Assembly: GCA_900109895.1 (NCBI GenBank)
Contig: FOBR01000001.1
Span: forward strand, 186,001 to 250,000
DNA length: 64,000 nucleotides
Direction of reading: 5' to 3'
Source of the DNA: a bacterium A37T11
GTDB taxonomy: Bacteria > Bacteroidota > Bacteroidia > Sphingobacteriales > Sphingobacteriaceae
Below, piece by piece: positions 1 to 8,984 of this stretch; the first letter of the stretch is position 1, and each line of letters opens with the position of its first letter. Both the position numbers and the translations under genes were made by a program. Under the pieces are notes generated by a model. That model made no database searches, was not told where the DNA came from, and was given only the letters and a program-made list of their open reading frames with translations.

Positions 1-467
1 GTAGCATAACGCGCTGCAAGCAACCATTCTTTCAGTTGATTATCAGTGGAATCTGCCGGTATACCGCCTTGCAAACCTGGTTTAGCACGGGCATTGGCAT
101 CCAACGCAATAACTTGCTTTAATTGCCCTATTGGTACGCCAAAACCATCCATTAAACCAAAACGTTGTTTTTCCTCAGCTGTAAATGGTATGCTGTAATG
201 TTCTGATATACGCTCCAGCATACGCTGACGCACCTGTGGTTCTGCTATTCCGAAAAATATTTTGCCTCCGGAACCCACCGTGATCGTCCCGATATCTTTA
301 TCAGGTACTTTAATCTGAACGGTCGATGAGGGAGTATCAACCGGCAAAGGTTCCGGTTGACGAGCCGTAGCCGTCAGAATAAAGAATGTCAGCAAGAGAA
401 ATGACACATCACACATGGCGGTCATGTCTATGGTGGTGTTTGCTCTTTTTATCTTTGGCCTTGCCAT
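1..467 (-). CDS. ExbD/TolR-family biopolymer transport protein (partial, 3' end outside window)
   Basis: The reading frame opens at an ATG at 465-467 and stays open to the window edge, so about 155 residues are visible and the C-terminus is missing. The start (MARPKIKRANTTIDM) is followed by one membrane segment at about residues 18-38 with the family's Asp just before it (DMTAMCDVSFLLL), then a long periplasmic part. ExbD proteins form the proton channel with ExbB and energise TonB-dependent uptake across the outer membrane. It lies 90 bp downstream of the ExbB gene on the same strand, so the two are very likely co-transcribed. The family call is secure; the exact partner (TonB or Tol) is not visible. 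Confidence 0.85.
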   Translation of the reverse strand, partial: MARPKIKRANTTIDMTAMCDVSFLLLTFFILTATARQPEPLPVDTPSSTVQIKVPDKDIGTITVGSGGKIFFGIAEPQVRQRMLERISEHYSIPFTAEEKQRFGLMDGFGVPIGQLKQVIALDANARAKPGLQGGIPADSTDNQLKEWLLAARYA

Positions 468-557
468 AATTTCTATCCTTTAATAAAAAATGATTCGTTG
501 ATTAATTCTCTGATGATTAATTACTGGTTATTCCATAAATTAATCTCACTTTTTATT

Positions 558-1391
558 TTATTGGTGTGTGGAGGCGTAAGTCTGTACAATAGAAAATCCA
601 GCCTCATCAATTGAATAGGTCAATTTGTCAATTTTTGAGGTAAAGATGTTGTACATAATAATTGCCACAGTTGAGGTAAAGATACCCGTTGCTGTATTGA
701 TCAACGCTTCAGAAATACCATTTGCCAATTGTGCCTGGTCTGGTGCCCCGCCTGTTGCCAATGCTGCAAAGGCCTTGATCATCCCAGTTACAGTTCCCAA
801 CAACCCGCATAACGTACCGATGGATACCAACGTTGCAATAACAGTGAGATTTTTTTCCAACATGGGCATTTCAAGAGACATGGCTTCTTCGATTTCCTTT
901 TGGATGGCAATAACCGCGTGTTCTTTGTCTAATTTTGGATCTAAGGATACTTCTTTGTATTTAGTAAGACCAGAACGGATCACATTGGCCACAGACCCTT
1001 GTTGCTTGTCGCTTTGGGCAATGGCACCATCAATATCACCATTCGCTAATAAAGATTGTACTTTTTTCACATAAACGTCAACATTTCCTTTGCCAGAAGC
1101 TTTGCTGATAACGAAAAAACGCTCAATAGAAAAAACAATCACCATCGTTAACAGACCGATCAGTATTGGTACAATGACCCCCGCCTTGTAGACCATTCCA
1201 AAATAATTACCTGGATTTGGATGGCCGTTAACAGGATCCCCTCCTTCAAAATTGCCGGGATCGCCCATAATAAATTTCCAAACCAAGGCTCCAACTAGTA
1301 AACAAATTACGATTGCTAAACTTGCAAATACGTTGGATCCTGAATTACTGCTCTCGCTCTTTGCATTAATTGTTTTTGGTGCGTTTGCCAT
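558..1391 (-). CDS. exbB: MotA/TolQ/ExbB proton channel family protein
   Basis: 277 residues. An N-terminal membrane segment at about 22-42 is followed by an insert with Gly/Asn/Pro-rich sequence, a second segment at about 70-90, and the conserved pair of helices near the C-terminus (GTLCGLLGTVTGMIKAFAAL and the stretch around EALINTATGIFTS). This layout is that of ExbB/TolQ, the proton-channel subunit that powers TonB or Tol. The extra N-terminal helix is usual for Bacteroidota ExbB. Its partner ExbD follows 90 bp downstream. Many TonB-dependent receptors in the window would need such an energy source. ExbB is preferred over TolQ because no tol-pal genes are seen, but this is an inference. 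Confidence 0.85.
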   Translation of the reverse strand: MANAPKTINAKSESSNSGSNVFASLAIVICLLVGALVWKFIMGDPGNFEGGDPVNGHPNPGNYFGMVYKAGVIVPILIGLLTMVIVFSIERFFVISKASGKGNVDVYVKKVQSLLANGDIDGAIAQSDKQQGSVANVIRSGLTKYKEVSLDPKLDKEHAVIAIQKEIEEAMSLEMPMLEKNLTVIATLVSIGTLCGLLGTVTGMIKAFAALATGGAPDQAQLANGISEALINTATGIFTSTVAIIMYNIFTSKIDKLTYSIDEAGFSIVQTYASTHQ

Positions 1392-1397
1392 TTTTCT

Positions 1398-1418
1398 AAT
1401 TTTTAATTTTTAATTTTT
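1398..1418. repeat. 7-bp tandem repeat just upstream of exbB
   Basis: Three perfect copies of AATTTTT lie 7 to 27 nt before the exbB start codon, in the untranslated leader. Copy-number change here would alter the leader length and A-richness of the ribosome-binding region. The surrounding leader is strongly AT-rich, so chance formation is possible. Confidence 0.6.
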
Positions 1419-1506
1419 AAATTGATGATTTTGCTATTAAACTGGATATTTTTTAAACTATACTCTAAAATAATTTACACGACGCTTTATTAAATTTAAG
1501 CGAAAA

Positions 1507-1536
1507 CAAAGTTAACATTTATATATAAAAACAAAA
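1507..1536 (-). promoter_or_regulatory. Probable Bacteroidota-type promoter for exbB-exbD
   Basis: Read on the minus strand, an exact TAnnTTTG -7 box (TAACTTTG, 1507-1514) is preceded by TTTTG (1532-1536) with 17 nt between them, slightly under the usual 19-21. A transcript from here would have a leader of about 110 nt. Confidence 0.4.
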
Positions 1537-1539
1537 TTA

Positions 1540-1783
1540 ATGTCACAATAATTATTTGGTCATCAGTATTTAATTCCTTCAGATATTCAACAGCAGCATC
1601 AACATCTGACTAAAAAAAACAGGTTCTGTTTAATTACTGAAACATCAGGGTACAATGAAAACTATTTTTTTCTGCATTTGCAAATAAATAAGGCATTTTT
1701 TAGAAATTTTTTTTCCTTTATCTCCGATTAACGATCTCCATTTGCCGTTATTTGGGTATACATTTATCCAACTGCTTTTCTCA
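1540..1783. other. AT-rich intergenic region between the SUI1 gene and exbB
   Basis: This is the rest of the 392-bp gap that starts at 1392. No open frame with coding character was seen. A small hairpin at 1617-1631 (AAACAG, 3-nt loop, CTGTTT) is followed on the minus strand by a run of eight T, and could be a weak terminator for the SUI1 gene, although it lies about 150 bp beyond its stop codon. Confidence 0.4.
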
Positions 1784-2128
1784 TTATCCCCCAATCATTT
1801 TAGCCCTATAACCGTCTGCCAGCAACAAATCTACGATACGTTTTCTAAAATCACCTTGTATTAAAATCTCCTTATTCTTAATGGAACCACCCACACCGCA
1901 CTTTTGTTTCATCTTTTTCCCTAGTTCTGCTAAATCATCTTCACTCCCTATAAAGCCCGTAACAATGGTTACCGCCTTTCCATTCCGATTCTTTTTATCA
2001 AGCTGTACGCGTAATTGCTGTTTCTGCGGAGCTAAGGTTGTTACTTCTTCATCGTTATTTATATATTCATAACGATCATTCGTGGAATATACAATCCCTT
2101 CATAAAATTGTTTTTTCAATTTAACCAT
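1784..2128 (-). CDS. SUI1/YciH-like translation factor
   Basis: 114 residues. The C-terminal 80 residues carry the SUI1 fold signature: a basic strand (LRVQLDKKNRNGKAVTIVTGF), the CGVGGSIKNKEILIQGD segment and a final helix (IVDLLLADGYRAKMIGG). Bacterial members (YciH) resemble eukaryotic eIF1 and act on start-site fidelity of the small ribosomal subunit under some conditions. The N-terminal 35 residues are a short lysine-containing lead, as in other bacterial members. The start at 2128 is the only in-frame ATG before the domain. It lies between the lipid kinase gene and exbB on the same strand. Confidence 0.85.
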   Translation of the reverse strand: MVKLKKQFYEGIVYSTNDRYEYINNDEEVTTLAPQKQQLRVQLDKKNRNGKAVTIVTGFIGSEDDLAELGKKMKQKCGVGGSIKNKEILIQGDFRKRIVDLLLADGYRAKMIGG

Positions 2129-2209
2129 GTCAGATGTCCATTTTACGTTTTAATTTCTAATTTATTATGCTTCACAAACAATTTAGCCTAAAAATTTGGA
2201 TAAATGTAA

Positions 2210-3088
2210 TTAATAAATGACACGAAGTGAAGCAGGATTAATTTTTACATGCAATAATTCTTGTTGTGGTTGCGATTCTCCGTCAAGGTGTACAAACTGT
2301 GGCTCAACTGCGCGAATTTTCATTTCTTTTCCCTTAATAATTTCTACATAATTGGATTTATCGGCTTTTTTATTAAATAACTGATACATCAATTCCGGCA
2401 GTTTGTATACCGGAAACGGCTTTATAATACAAACATCTAATAATCCATCTTCAACCGATGCTTTGGGAGAAATATAAGCGTTGTTACCGTACTGCGGTGA
2501 ATTGGCAAGACTGATCATAAATGCATCTCGTTGATAGCGTACGCCATCAATTTCTATGACATATTTTGTGGGTACGTATCGCCTGATCTCAGACAAAATG
2601 ATTTTTAGGTAGCCAAACGCCCCTCTGATGTTGGTATGAACGAATCGATGGCTTATTAGGGCATCAAAACCAAATCCCGCCATATTAAAAAAGGGTTTTC
2701 CATTTATAAAACCACTATCAATAGTTCGGACGTTATATTGATTGAGCTTTGTCAAGGCCTTGTTTACATTGGCTGGTATTCCTAAGAATAAAGCAAGGCC
2801 ATTGCCTGACCCATTAGGAATAATGCCTAAAGGAGTTGTTTTGTTGACTAGTGCACTGGCTACCTCATTGATGGTACCATCGCCTCCAACTGCCACCACG
2901 ATATCTGCAAGGCCTTTAACGGCTGCTAATGCTAATTCGGCCGCATGACCCGGACGTTCTGTAAACTGGTAGTTGGGTGAAAAATGCTGTAAGTCGAGTA
3001 TTTTATTGGCTTGTTGAGCAAATTTTCTTTTATTCTTACCACCCGCTATGGGGTTTATGATAAAATACACCTGCTTTTTCCTCAACAT
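2210..3088 (-). CDS. Diacylglycerol kinase family lipid kinase (YegS/DagK type)
   Basis: 292 residues, normal for the family. The N-terminal domain has the nucleotide-binding start INPIAGGKNKRKF (about 11-23) and the glycine-rich signature VAVGGDGTINEVASAL (about 65-80), followed by PLGIIPNGSGNGLALFLGIP. The C-terminal beta-sandwich ends with the HLDGE motif near residue 270. These enzymes phosphorylate a lipid alcohol such as diacylglycerol or sphingosine-like bases with ATP at the inner membrane. Sphingolipid synthesis is common in this phylum, so a ceramide-type substrate cannot be excluded. It is divergent from metK. Confidence 0.9.
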   Translation of the reverse strand: MLRKKQVYFIINPIAGGKNKRKFAQQANKILDLQHFSPNYQFTERPGHAAELALAAVKGLADIVVAVGGDGTINEVASALVNKTTPLGIIPNGSGNGLALFLGIPANVNKALTKLNQYNVRTIDSGFINGKPFFNMAGFGFDALISHRFVHTNIRGAFGYLKIILSEIRRYVPTKYVIEIDGVRYQRDAFMISLANSPQYGNNAYISPKASVEDGLLDVCIIKPFPVYKLPELMYQLFNKKADKSNYVEIIKGKEMKIRAVEPQFVHLDGESQPQQELLHVKINPASLRVIY

Positions 3089-3193
3089 ACTATTTATCTT
3101 GTTCTGATTGTTTCGTTCGGCTAATTTCGCGTATTTAAACGGTAAAAAGCAACATTATGCAGTTTATTTCATACGATACCGTCTGCTTACTAG

Positions 3194-3225
3194 TTTTGAA
3201 ATGATTGAAATTTATAGTAGGTTTG
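3194..3225 (+). promoter_or_regulatory. Promoter of metK
   Basis: TTTTG (3194-3198), 19 nt, then an exact TAnnTTTG box (TAGGTTTG, 3218-3225) match the Bacteroidota sigma-70 consensus. The start of transcription is expected near 3230, 17 nt before the metK ATG. This rules out the in-frame ATG at 3205, which lies inside the promoter. Confidence 0.7.
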
Positions 3226-3246
3226 CATCGCGAAAAATTAGCACTT

Positions 3247-4503
3247 ATGCCTTATTTATTTACATCAGAGTCTGTTTCGGAAGGTCATCCCGATAAATTA
3301 GCCGACCAAATATCGGATGCCCTTATTGATAATTTTCTGGCTTGGGATCCGGACTCACGGGTTGCTATTGAAACATTAGTAACTACCGGACAGGTTGTAC
3401 TGGCTGGTGAAGTAAAATCCAAAATATACCTCGATGTCCCAAAAATAGCACGTTCAGTCATTGAAAAAGTAGGGTATACGAAATCGGCATACATGTTTGA
3501 AGCCAATTCCTGCGGGATACTTTCTGCCATCCATGAGCAAAGTGCCGACATTAACCAGGGGGTGGACCGGAAAGAAAAACAAGACCAGGGTGCGGGCGAT
3601 CAGGGAATGATGTTTGGTTACGCCAATAACGAAACGGAAAATTTCATGCCGCTCCCACTTGACCTTTCGCACCGCTTATTGATTGAACTAGCGAAACTAC
3701 GACGGGACGGCTCTGAAATAGGCTACCTAAGGCCTGATGCAAAAGCGCAGGTGACGATTGAATATAGTGACGATCATAAACCTTTGCGCATAGACGCTAT
3801 TGTTATTTCAACCCAGCATGACGATTTTGATACGGATGATGCACAAATGCTGGAAAAAATAAAGCATGACATGATCCATATTTTGATACCTAAGGTCAAA
3901 GCTCAGTTAAAACCCGAACTTCAGGCACTATTCAACGATGACATCAAATATCACATCAATCCTACGGGAAAATTTGTCATTGGTGGACCGCATGGCGATA
4001 CAGGACTAACAGGCCGCAAAATTATTGTGGATACATATGGCGGTAAAGGCGGTCATGGAGGTGGTGCTTTTTCCGGAAAAGACCCTTCAAAGGTTGACCG
4101 CTCGGCGGCCTACGCTACACGCCATATCGCCAAAAATTTGGTTGCTGCGGGTGCTGCCTCTGAGGTGCTAGTACAAATTTCTTATGCCATCGGTGTTAAA
4201 GATCCTATCGGGATTTATGTAAATACCTATGGAACCAACAAAACTACATATAGCGATAGTGCGATTGCTGATAAACTTCTGGAGATATTTGACATGACTC
4301 CTTATGGAATAGAGACGCGGTTGAAACTACGTAATCCTATTTATGCTGAAACAGCTGCTTACGGGCATATGGGTCGCGAGCACCGCGTAGTGTCTAAGTC
4401 ATTTGAGAATTCAGCCGGTGAAGTGACCAACCTGGACGTGGAGTTGTTTACGTGGGAAAAACTGGACTACATTGATCAAATAAAAGCTGCGTTTGGTTTA
4501 TAG
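3247..4503 (+). CDS. metK: S-adenosylmethionine synthetase
   Basis: 418 residues. It makes S-adenosylmethionine from ATP and methionine in the cytoplasm. Clear family signatures are the N-terminal [21 protein letters not shown], the ATP-binding [12 protein letters not shown] (about 115-126), and [20 protein letters not shown] with the glycine-rich loop [22 protein letters not shown]. An upstream ATG at 3205 would add 14 residues, but it sits within the promoter and the sequence after it is not conserved, so 3247 (MPYLFTSES) is taken as the start. The acyltransferase gene follows 18 bp downstream on the same strand. Confidence 0.97.
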   Translation: MPYLFTSESVSEGHPDKLADQISDALIDNFLAWDPDSRVAIETLVTTGQVVLAGEVKSKIYLDVPKIARSVIEKVGYTKSAYMFEANSCGILSAIHEQSADINQGVDRKEKQDQGAGDQGMMFGYANNETENFMPLPLDLSHRLLIELAKLRRDGSEIGYLRPDAKAQVTIEYSDDHKPLRIDAIVISTQHDDFDTDDAQMLEKIKHDMIHILIPKVKAQLKPELQALFNDDIKYHINPTGKFVIGGPHGDTGLTGRKIIVDTYGGKGGHGGGAFSGKDPSKVDRSAAYATRHIAKNLVAAGAASEVLVQISYAIGVKDPIGIYVNTYGTNKTTYSDSAIADKLLEIFDMTPYGIETRLKLRNPIYAETAAYGHMGREHRVVSKSFENSAGEVTNLDVELFTWEKLDYIDQIKAAFGL

Positions 4504-4521
4504 CGCGGCGCTTCGTCATGG

Positions 4522-5265
4522 ATGAAATCGCTAAGGAAGTTTTTAGGGTATTTGCTATCTCCCATCCATTATCTTTTTTTTTCCTTGGTTTTGGTGATTT
4601 TCCACCCTATCCAATGGATTTGTCTGAAATGGGGAGGATATAAGGCACATAAAAGATCGGTTGAATGGCTAAACCATTGCTTAATTGCAACCTATTACTT
4701 GTTAGGAAATAGGGTTAGGTTTATTAATAAGCAACCGTTGCCCACCGGCAGATCCATTATATTCATTGCCAACCATCAAAGTATGTATGACATCTCACCG
4801 CTGATCTATTTTCTGCGTAAATATGAGGGCAAGTTCATATCTAAAATAGAATTGGCGAAGGGCATACCCAGTATTTCTTTTAACCTGCGCCACGGTGGAG
4901 CGGCCAATATAGACCGTAAGGATCCGAAACAATCCATTTCTGAGATCTTGAAACTTGCCCAAAAGATGAAGGCGCTTCATTGGTCAGTTTTTATTTTTCC
5001 GGAGGGTACAAGATCTAAGACGGGGGGGCTGAAACCATTCGCAGTGGGCGGGATTGCAACAATTCTCAAAAAAGTTCCGGATGCGCTCGTGGTACCCGTA
5101 GTTATTAATAACTCCTGGCAGATGGTGCGATATGGGTCATACCCACTAAATACATTTACCAGCATGCGTTGGGAAGTGTTGCCGGCGATTGAGCCTGCCG
5201 GAAGACCAGCCGATGAGGTAGTCGCAGAGGCGGAAGCTGCAATCAGGGCGAAGGTGGTTGTTTAG
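4522..5265 (+). CDS. plsC: 1-acyl-sn-glycerol-3-phosphate acyltransferase family protein
   Basis: 247 residues. A hydrophobic N-terminus (about 10-35) anchors it in the inner membrane. The acyltransferase motifs are in order: NHQSMYD (the H-x4-D catalytic pair, about 89-95), a middle basic motif with NIDRKDPKQS, FPEGTRSKTGGLKPFAVG (about 158-175) and VVPVVINNSW. The family transfers an acyl chain to lysophosphatidic acid in phospholipid synthesis; related enzymes acylate other lipids. It follows metK by 18 bp and ends 13 bp from the convergent glycosyltransferase gene. Confidence 0.88.
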   Translation: MKSLRKFLGYLLSPIHYLFFSLVLVIFHPIQWICLKWGGYKAHKRSVEWLNHCLIATYYLLGNRVRFINKQPLPTGRSIIFIANHQSMYDISPLIYFLRKYEGKFISKIELAKGIPSISFNLRHGGAANIDRKDPKQSISEILKLAQKMKALHWSVFIFPEGTRSKTGGLKPFAVGGIATILKKVPDALVVPVVINNSWQMVRYGSYPLNTFTSMRWEVLPAIEPAGRPADEVVAEAEAAIRAKVVV

Positions 5266-5278
5266 ATAACCTAATGGC

Positions 5279-6415
5279 CTATCGTACCCACCTCCCCTTC
5301 CATTCATATTTTCCTGTATTTCCGGCAATACCGATATAAGCCATATACAACACGTGGATAACCGTAAGGGTGGGCAGATACCAAAGTAGTGACTTCCGCT
5401 GTGCAAATTGACAAACCGGCCATAAAAACAAACCTTCCGCAAGGAGTTTTATACTCCAAATTACTGCTAGTGGCCCGAATAACCACGGAAAGAAGAGACT
5501 TAGGAATAAGCTGAGCAGCAAACAGACGTTAAAAGACCAGATGAGCACGCCCATTATCACGACCATTTTATTTTTATACTTGGTGCTTTTGGATGCCCAG
5601 CGTTTGCGCTGCCTGATAAAGTCCCGCAGGGTAGGTTTTGCAGTGGTATAGACAATGGCGGCTGGGGTTTTGCAAAATGCTATTTGTTCAGGGTAGCGTT
5701 CAGCTACTTTATGCAGAAGCAGTTCGTCATCTCCAGACGCCAGGTGGTCAATTCCATTAAAGCCGCCTACTTCATAAAATACAGATTTACAATAGGCGAG
5801 GTTAGCCCCATTACAAGTAGCTGGCGTACGATTGCCAATGGTGGATGCCCCCAAACCAATGAGGTATAAGAACTCCAGGGTTTGTAATTTCTCAAAATGA
5901 TTTTGCTCCTGGTGGTACACAACAGGGCCCGATATCAATACGTTTCCTGCTTTGTATAGGGCCGCCATGGTTTTGAGCCAGGCGGGCCCCATCCGGCAAT
6001 CTGCGTCCGTTGCCACAATCAGTTCTCCCTGGCTCACTTCAATGGCGCTGGCTATGGCTTTCTTTTTATAGGAATTTAAAGGTTGTTCTTCCATTAACCG
6101 GATCAATTTTACCCCTTGTGCGGCAAAACTGGTCACGACTTCAGCCGTACGGTCTGTGGAATGGTCATCCACAACAATAAGTTCAAATAACCCGGCCGGA
6201 TAATCTTGTGATAAGATGTCGTGGATGGTATCGCCGATCTGTTGTTCTTCATTTCGGGCCGCAATTAATACGGATATGCGGATGTCGGGCAAGGTTTGGG
6301 GTGGGATGGGTTTGCGCAGGCGTTTCCAGCCCAACCAAAAGTAGGATACCACTAGGACATACAACAGGCTTAGCCCTGCTGTAAGGTCAACGAGAAATGG
6401 TAGGAGCGGTTTCAA
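5279..6415 (-). CDS. Membrane-bound glycosyltransferase family 2 protein
   Basis: 378 residues. An N-terminal membrane segment (about 5-28) precedes a GT2 domain with ISVLIAARNEEQQIG, VVDDHSTDRT, the DxD-type DADCRMG, GDDELLLHKV and RQRKRW, followed by three or more membrane segments (about 280-370). The start is TTG at 6413-6415: the frame has a stop a few codons upstream, no ATG in between, and no later Met before the first membrane helix. It overlaps the flippase-like gene by 29 bp, so the two are translated from one message. The pair suggests synthesis and transfer of a glycolipid; the sugar is unknown. Confidence 0.85.
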   Translation of the reverse strand: MKPLLPFLVDLTAGLSLLYVLVVSYFWLGWKRLRKPIPPQTLPDIRISVLIAARNEEQQIGDTIHDILSQDYPAGLFELIVVDDHSTDRTAEVVTSFAAQGVKLIRLMEEQPLNSYKKKAIASAIEVSQGELIVATDADCRMGPAWLKTMAALYKAGNVLISGPVVYHQEQNHFEKLQTLEFLYLIGLGASTIGNRTPATCNGANLAYCKSVFYEVGGFNGIDHLASGDDELLLHKVAERYPEQIAFCKTPAAIVYTTAKPTLRDFIRQRKRWASKSTKYKNKMVVIMGVLIWSFNVCLLLSLFLSLFFPWLFGPLAVIWSIKLLAEGLFLWPVCQFAQRKSLLWYLPTLTVIHVLYMAYIGIAGNTGKYEWKGRWVR

Positions 6416-7370
6416 AGAAATTGATTTTTAACACAAAGACTGATCCCACGAGGGCGGGGAAAATTAAGTTGATAAACCATATACAAGAGGCAGACGCCAT
6501 AACAGCGACTTCCTGGGTGGTGATAAAACCAAAGAAATAACTGGCCGTAAGGCTTCGCACCCCAAAATCAAAAAGGTCCAAAGTAGGCAATAGCGTTTGG
6601 GCAAAATACAGCAGAAAGATCATGGCGAGCATGGGAAAAAAGGGTAGCGCAGGGATCATCATTTGCATTAATAGGGCATATTGGGAGGTGTAAACTCCAA
6701 CCCTTAAAAGGGAGTAAGCAAAAATCCGGGTAAGTTGATGTGGCTGATATTGGGACAGCAAATTAAAAAACCTAAGGAATTTTTTTAAAAATGTGAGCTT
6801 ATTGAGTAGCCGGTTGAGTAGGCTTACCCGAAAATAAAGCAAAAGGAAAGCGCCTGAATAGAGCAGCCCGGCAAGCCACATCAAACCATTCAACCATCCG
6901 TGCACCTGCAAGAATCTACCAAGAAACCAGCATAGCGAAAGTGAGCCAACAATATTGGTAATGACTACCTGTGCCAGGGCACCAATACCCATAGCCACCA
7001 CACCAAATACCCGCTTGCGGGGTGGGAGAAACAGGACCCGGCCGCCATACTCGCCTACCCGGTTGGGTGTAAAAATGGCCCAAGTGAGACCACAGAACAC
7101 TGATTCCAAGGAGCGCCACAGGCTAATTGCTTCAAAAGGCTGGCATAAAAATCGCCACTTGATTGACTCGATCAGGTAGTTAACCAACATCAGTAAAAAT
7201 AACACAGACAGCATAACGAACATATCGGTTCGGTCAGTCTGCTTCATTAAAGTAACGAAATTGGCTAAGCTCCGGTGATCACTTAGTTTGTGATACAGGA
7301 GCCAGGCTACGAGCCCCAGGATCATTACCTTTATGCTGATGCTTATCGCGCGCTTTGTTTGTGGCCTCAA
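6387..7370 (-). CDS. Lysylphosphatidylglycerol synthase/flippase-like membrane protein (UPF0104 type)
   Basis: 327 residues, nearly all hydrophobic, with about eight predicted membrane segments. The segment PNRVGEYGGRVLFLPP at about 118-133 matches the conserved motif of the AglD/UPF0104 superfamily (E..R after a small helix), which includes the flippase part of MprF. The start is TTG at 7368-7370; no upstream ATG is available before a stop, and the first helix begins almost at once. It is upstream of and overlaps a GT2 gene, which supports a role in moving or supplying a lipid-linked substrate. Function beyond the family is not known. Confidence 0.75.
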   Translation of the reverse strand: MRPQTKRAISISIKVMILGLVAWLLYHKLSDHRSLANFVTLMKQTDRTDMFVMLSVLFLLMLVNYLIESIKWRFLCQPFEAISLWRSLESVFCGLTWAIFTPNRVGEYGGRVLFLPPRKRVFGVVAMGIGALAQVVITNIVGSLSLCWFLGRFLQVHGWLNGLMWLAGLLYSGAFLLLYFRVSLLNRLLNKLTFLKKFLRFFNLLSQYQPHQLTRIFAYSLLRVGVYTSQYALLMQMMIPALPFFPMLAMIFLLYFAQTLLPTLDLFDFGVRSLTASYFFGFITTQEVAVMASASCIWFINLIFPALVGSVFVLKINFFETAPTISR

Positions 7371-7424
7371 TGAAATACTGTATTGTTTTTTGCAATGTTA
7401 AGTATAAAAGTCCGAAGCGGGAAG

Positions 7425-7432
7425 TATCTTTG
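7425..7432 (+). promoter_or_regulatory. -7 promoter box immediately before ruvC
   Basis: An exact TAnnTTTG (TATCTTTG) ends 4 nt before the ruvC ATG at 7437. No good -33 TTG is found at the right distance. If the box is used, transcription would start at or next to the start codon, giving a leaderless or nearly leaderless message. Confidence 0.45.
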
Positions 7433-7436
7433 TGAG

Positions 7437-7997
7437 ATGGCAGCAGCGAAGGAACGGATTATTCTGGGTATAGACCCTGGTACGGCCGTATTGGGCTATG
7501 GATTGGTCAAAGAGCAGGGAAACCAGATCACTTTATTAAGTTTAGGAGTCATTAAGCTGGGTCACCTCACCGATCATGGCCTTAAATTGCAACGGATATT
7601 CCGGAAAACTACCAGTCTAATTGAAGAGTACCAACCCGATTGCATGGCCTTGGAATCGCCGTTTTATGGTAAAAACATCCAAGTGATGCTGAAGCTGGGC
7701 CGTGCCCAAGGTGTGGCCATGGCTGCTGCGCTGGCCAGGGACATCCCTATTTTTGAATATGCGCCCCGAAAAATCAAACAATCGGTGACGGGTAATGGCA
7801 ATGCCACCAAGGAACAGGTAGCTGCGATGCTCAAAACATTATTAAAATTTGATGAGAGCCCGCAGTTCCTGGACGCTACGGATGGTCTTGCGGTGGCAGT
7901 GTGCCATTCTTTTCAACGGAACCCCGCTGGTTCGGGTGCTAAAAGCTACTCCGGTTGGGAGGCCTTTGTGAAAGATAACGGCCAGCGATTGAAGTAA
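7437..7997 (+). CDS. ruvC: Crossover junction endodeoxyribonuclease RuvC
   Basis: 186 residues, close to the usual 170-190. RuvC cuts Holliday junctions during recombination in concert with RuvAB. The four acidic catalytic positions are visible: Asp in ILGIDPGTAVLGYG, Glu in ALESPFYGKN and the Asp pair in FLDATDGLAVAVCH. The basic PRKIKQSVTGNGNATKEQV segment is also typical. An in-frame ATG at 7383 would add 18 unconserved residues and would include the promoter box, so 7437 (MAAAKERII) is chosen. It is divergent from the flippase-like gene and converges with the HIT gene 9 bp away. Confidence 0.95.
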   Translation: MAAAKERIILGIDPGTAVLGYGLVKEQGNQITLLSLGVIKLGHLTDHGLKLQRIFRKTTSLIEEYQPDCMALESPFYGKNIQVMLKLGRAQGVAMAAALARDIPIFEYAPRKIKQSVTGNGNATKEQVAAMLKTLLKFDESPQFLDATDGLAVAVCHSFQRNPAGSGAKSYSGWEAFVKDNGQRLK

Positions 7998-8006
7998 TAT
8001 GATCCA

Positions 8007-8423
8007 TTAATTTTCCTCCCGGGTAATGGTGGCGAGTGCTTCGCGGATCTTTAACGCATCGTCTGCAAGCTCTTCGGCGGTTAATTTTAATTTTTCACGG
8101 CCAAAATCGAGTTCCTTTACCGCATTTAATGGAACCAGATGTATGTGGGCATGGGCTACTTCCAAGCCTATGACGGCCACCCCCACTTTTTCGCAGGGAA
8201 ACGCAAGTTTAATTCCTTGGGCGACAATTTTTGCGAATACCCATAAGCCTACATATTCAGCATCGGCCAGGTTAAACAAATAATCAGTTTCTTGTTTTGG
8301 AATAACCAATACGTGCCCATGGGCCAGTGGGTTTATATCCAAAAAGGCCAAAAACTCGTTGCTCTCAGCCACTTTATGGGCGGGAATTTCTCCGGAAATG
8401 ATTTTTGAAAATATACTCGGCAT
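8007..8423 (-). CDS. HIT family nucleotide-binding protein
   Basis: 138 residues. The histidine triad HAHIHLVPL is at about 92-100 and the upstream HGHVLVIPK at about 36-44, as in Hint-type nucleoside phosphoramidases and related AMP-lysine hydrolases. The start MPSIFSKIISGEIPAHKV is the common Hint beginning. These are cytoplasmic dimers that hydrolyse purine nucleoside phosphoramidates. It lies 13 bp downstream of greA on the same strand, so co-transcription is likely. Confidence 0.92.
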   Translation of the reverse strand: MPSIFSKIISGEIPAHKVAESNEFLAFLDINPLAHGHVLVIPKQETDYLFNLADAEYVGLWVFAKIVAQGIKLAFPCEKVGVAVIGLEVAHAHIHLVPLNAVKELDFGREKLKLTAEELADDALKIREALATITREEN

Positions 8424-8436
8424 AATTATAGGTATA

Positions 8437-8910
8437 TTATCTGGATATTTCCAGGATTTCTAACTCTACTTTACCAGCTGGCACATCGATCTGGGTTTTG
8501 TCTCCAACAGATTTACCAAGCAGTCCCTGGGCTATGGGCGATTTAACCGATATTTTACCTGATTTAAGATCAGCTTCTGTTTCAGACACTAACTGGTACG
8601 TCATGATGGAGCCATTCTTCATATTTTTAAGTTTCACGATGGATAAAGCAAGCACTTTCGTCGAATCTAATTTTGATTCATCAATGATCCTGGCATACGC
8701 CAGCACTTCTTCCAATTTTGCTATTTTAGCTTCGTGATGTCCCTGGGCTTCCTTTGCTGCGTCATATTCGGCATTTTCAGACAAATCTCCTTTATCCCTG
8801 GCTTCAGCAATCGCATTTGCTATTTTTGCTCTGCCTTCGGTCTTTAGGTACTGTAACTCTTCTTTTAATTTATCCAGTCCCTCTTTGCTATAATAAGTTA
8901 CTTCAGCCAT
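8437..8910 (-). CDS. greA: Transcription elongation factor GreA
   Basis: 157 residues, the normal length. GreA enters the RNA polymerase secondary channel and stimulates cleavage of backtracked transcripts. The N-terminal coiled coil (about 1-75) carries the conserved acidic tip GDLSENAEYDAAKE, and the C-terminal FKBP-like domain has SPIAQGLLGKSVGDK. The start YYSKEGLDKLKEEL is canonical. It is followed by the HIT gene, and is separated from the upstream response regulator gene by a strong terminator. Confidence 0.96.
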   Translation of the reverse strand: MAEVTYYSKEGLDKLKEELQYLKTEGRAKIANAIAEARDKGDLSENAEYDAAKEAQGHHEAKIAKLEEVLAYARIIDESKLDSTKVLALSIVKLKNMKNGSIMTYQLVSETEADLKSGKISVKSPIAQGLLGKSVGDKTQIDVPAGKVELEILEISR

Positions 8911-8984
8911 GATAATATACTAATTTATAATTTACTATTTATTGATCTTATTTTTAAAACGTTTATATTTTGGCAGCGCACTGC

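Noticed and set aside
625-1074. 149-codon open frame on the plus strand
   Set aside because: It is antisense to exbB, which has clear family motifs.
3098-3127. A second plus-strand promoter for metK (TTG, 20 nt, TAATTTCG)
   Set aside because: The match is weaker than that of the promoter at 3194-3225, and AT-rich intergenic DNA yields such matches often.
3205-3246. Upstream start of metK
   Set aside because: The ATG at 3205 lies inside a well-formed promoter, and the added residues are not part of the conserved protein.
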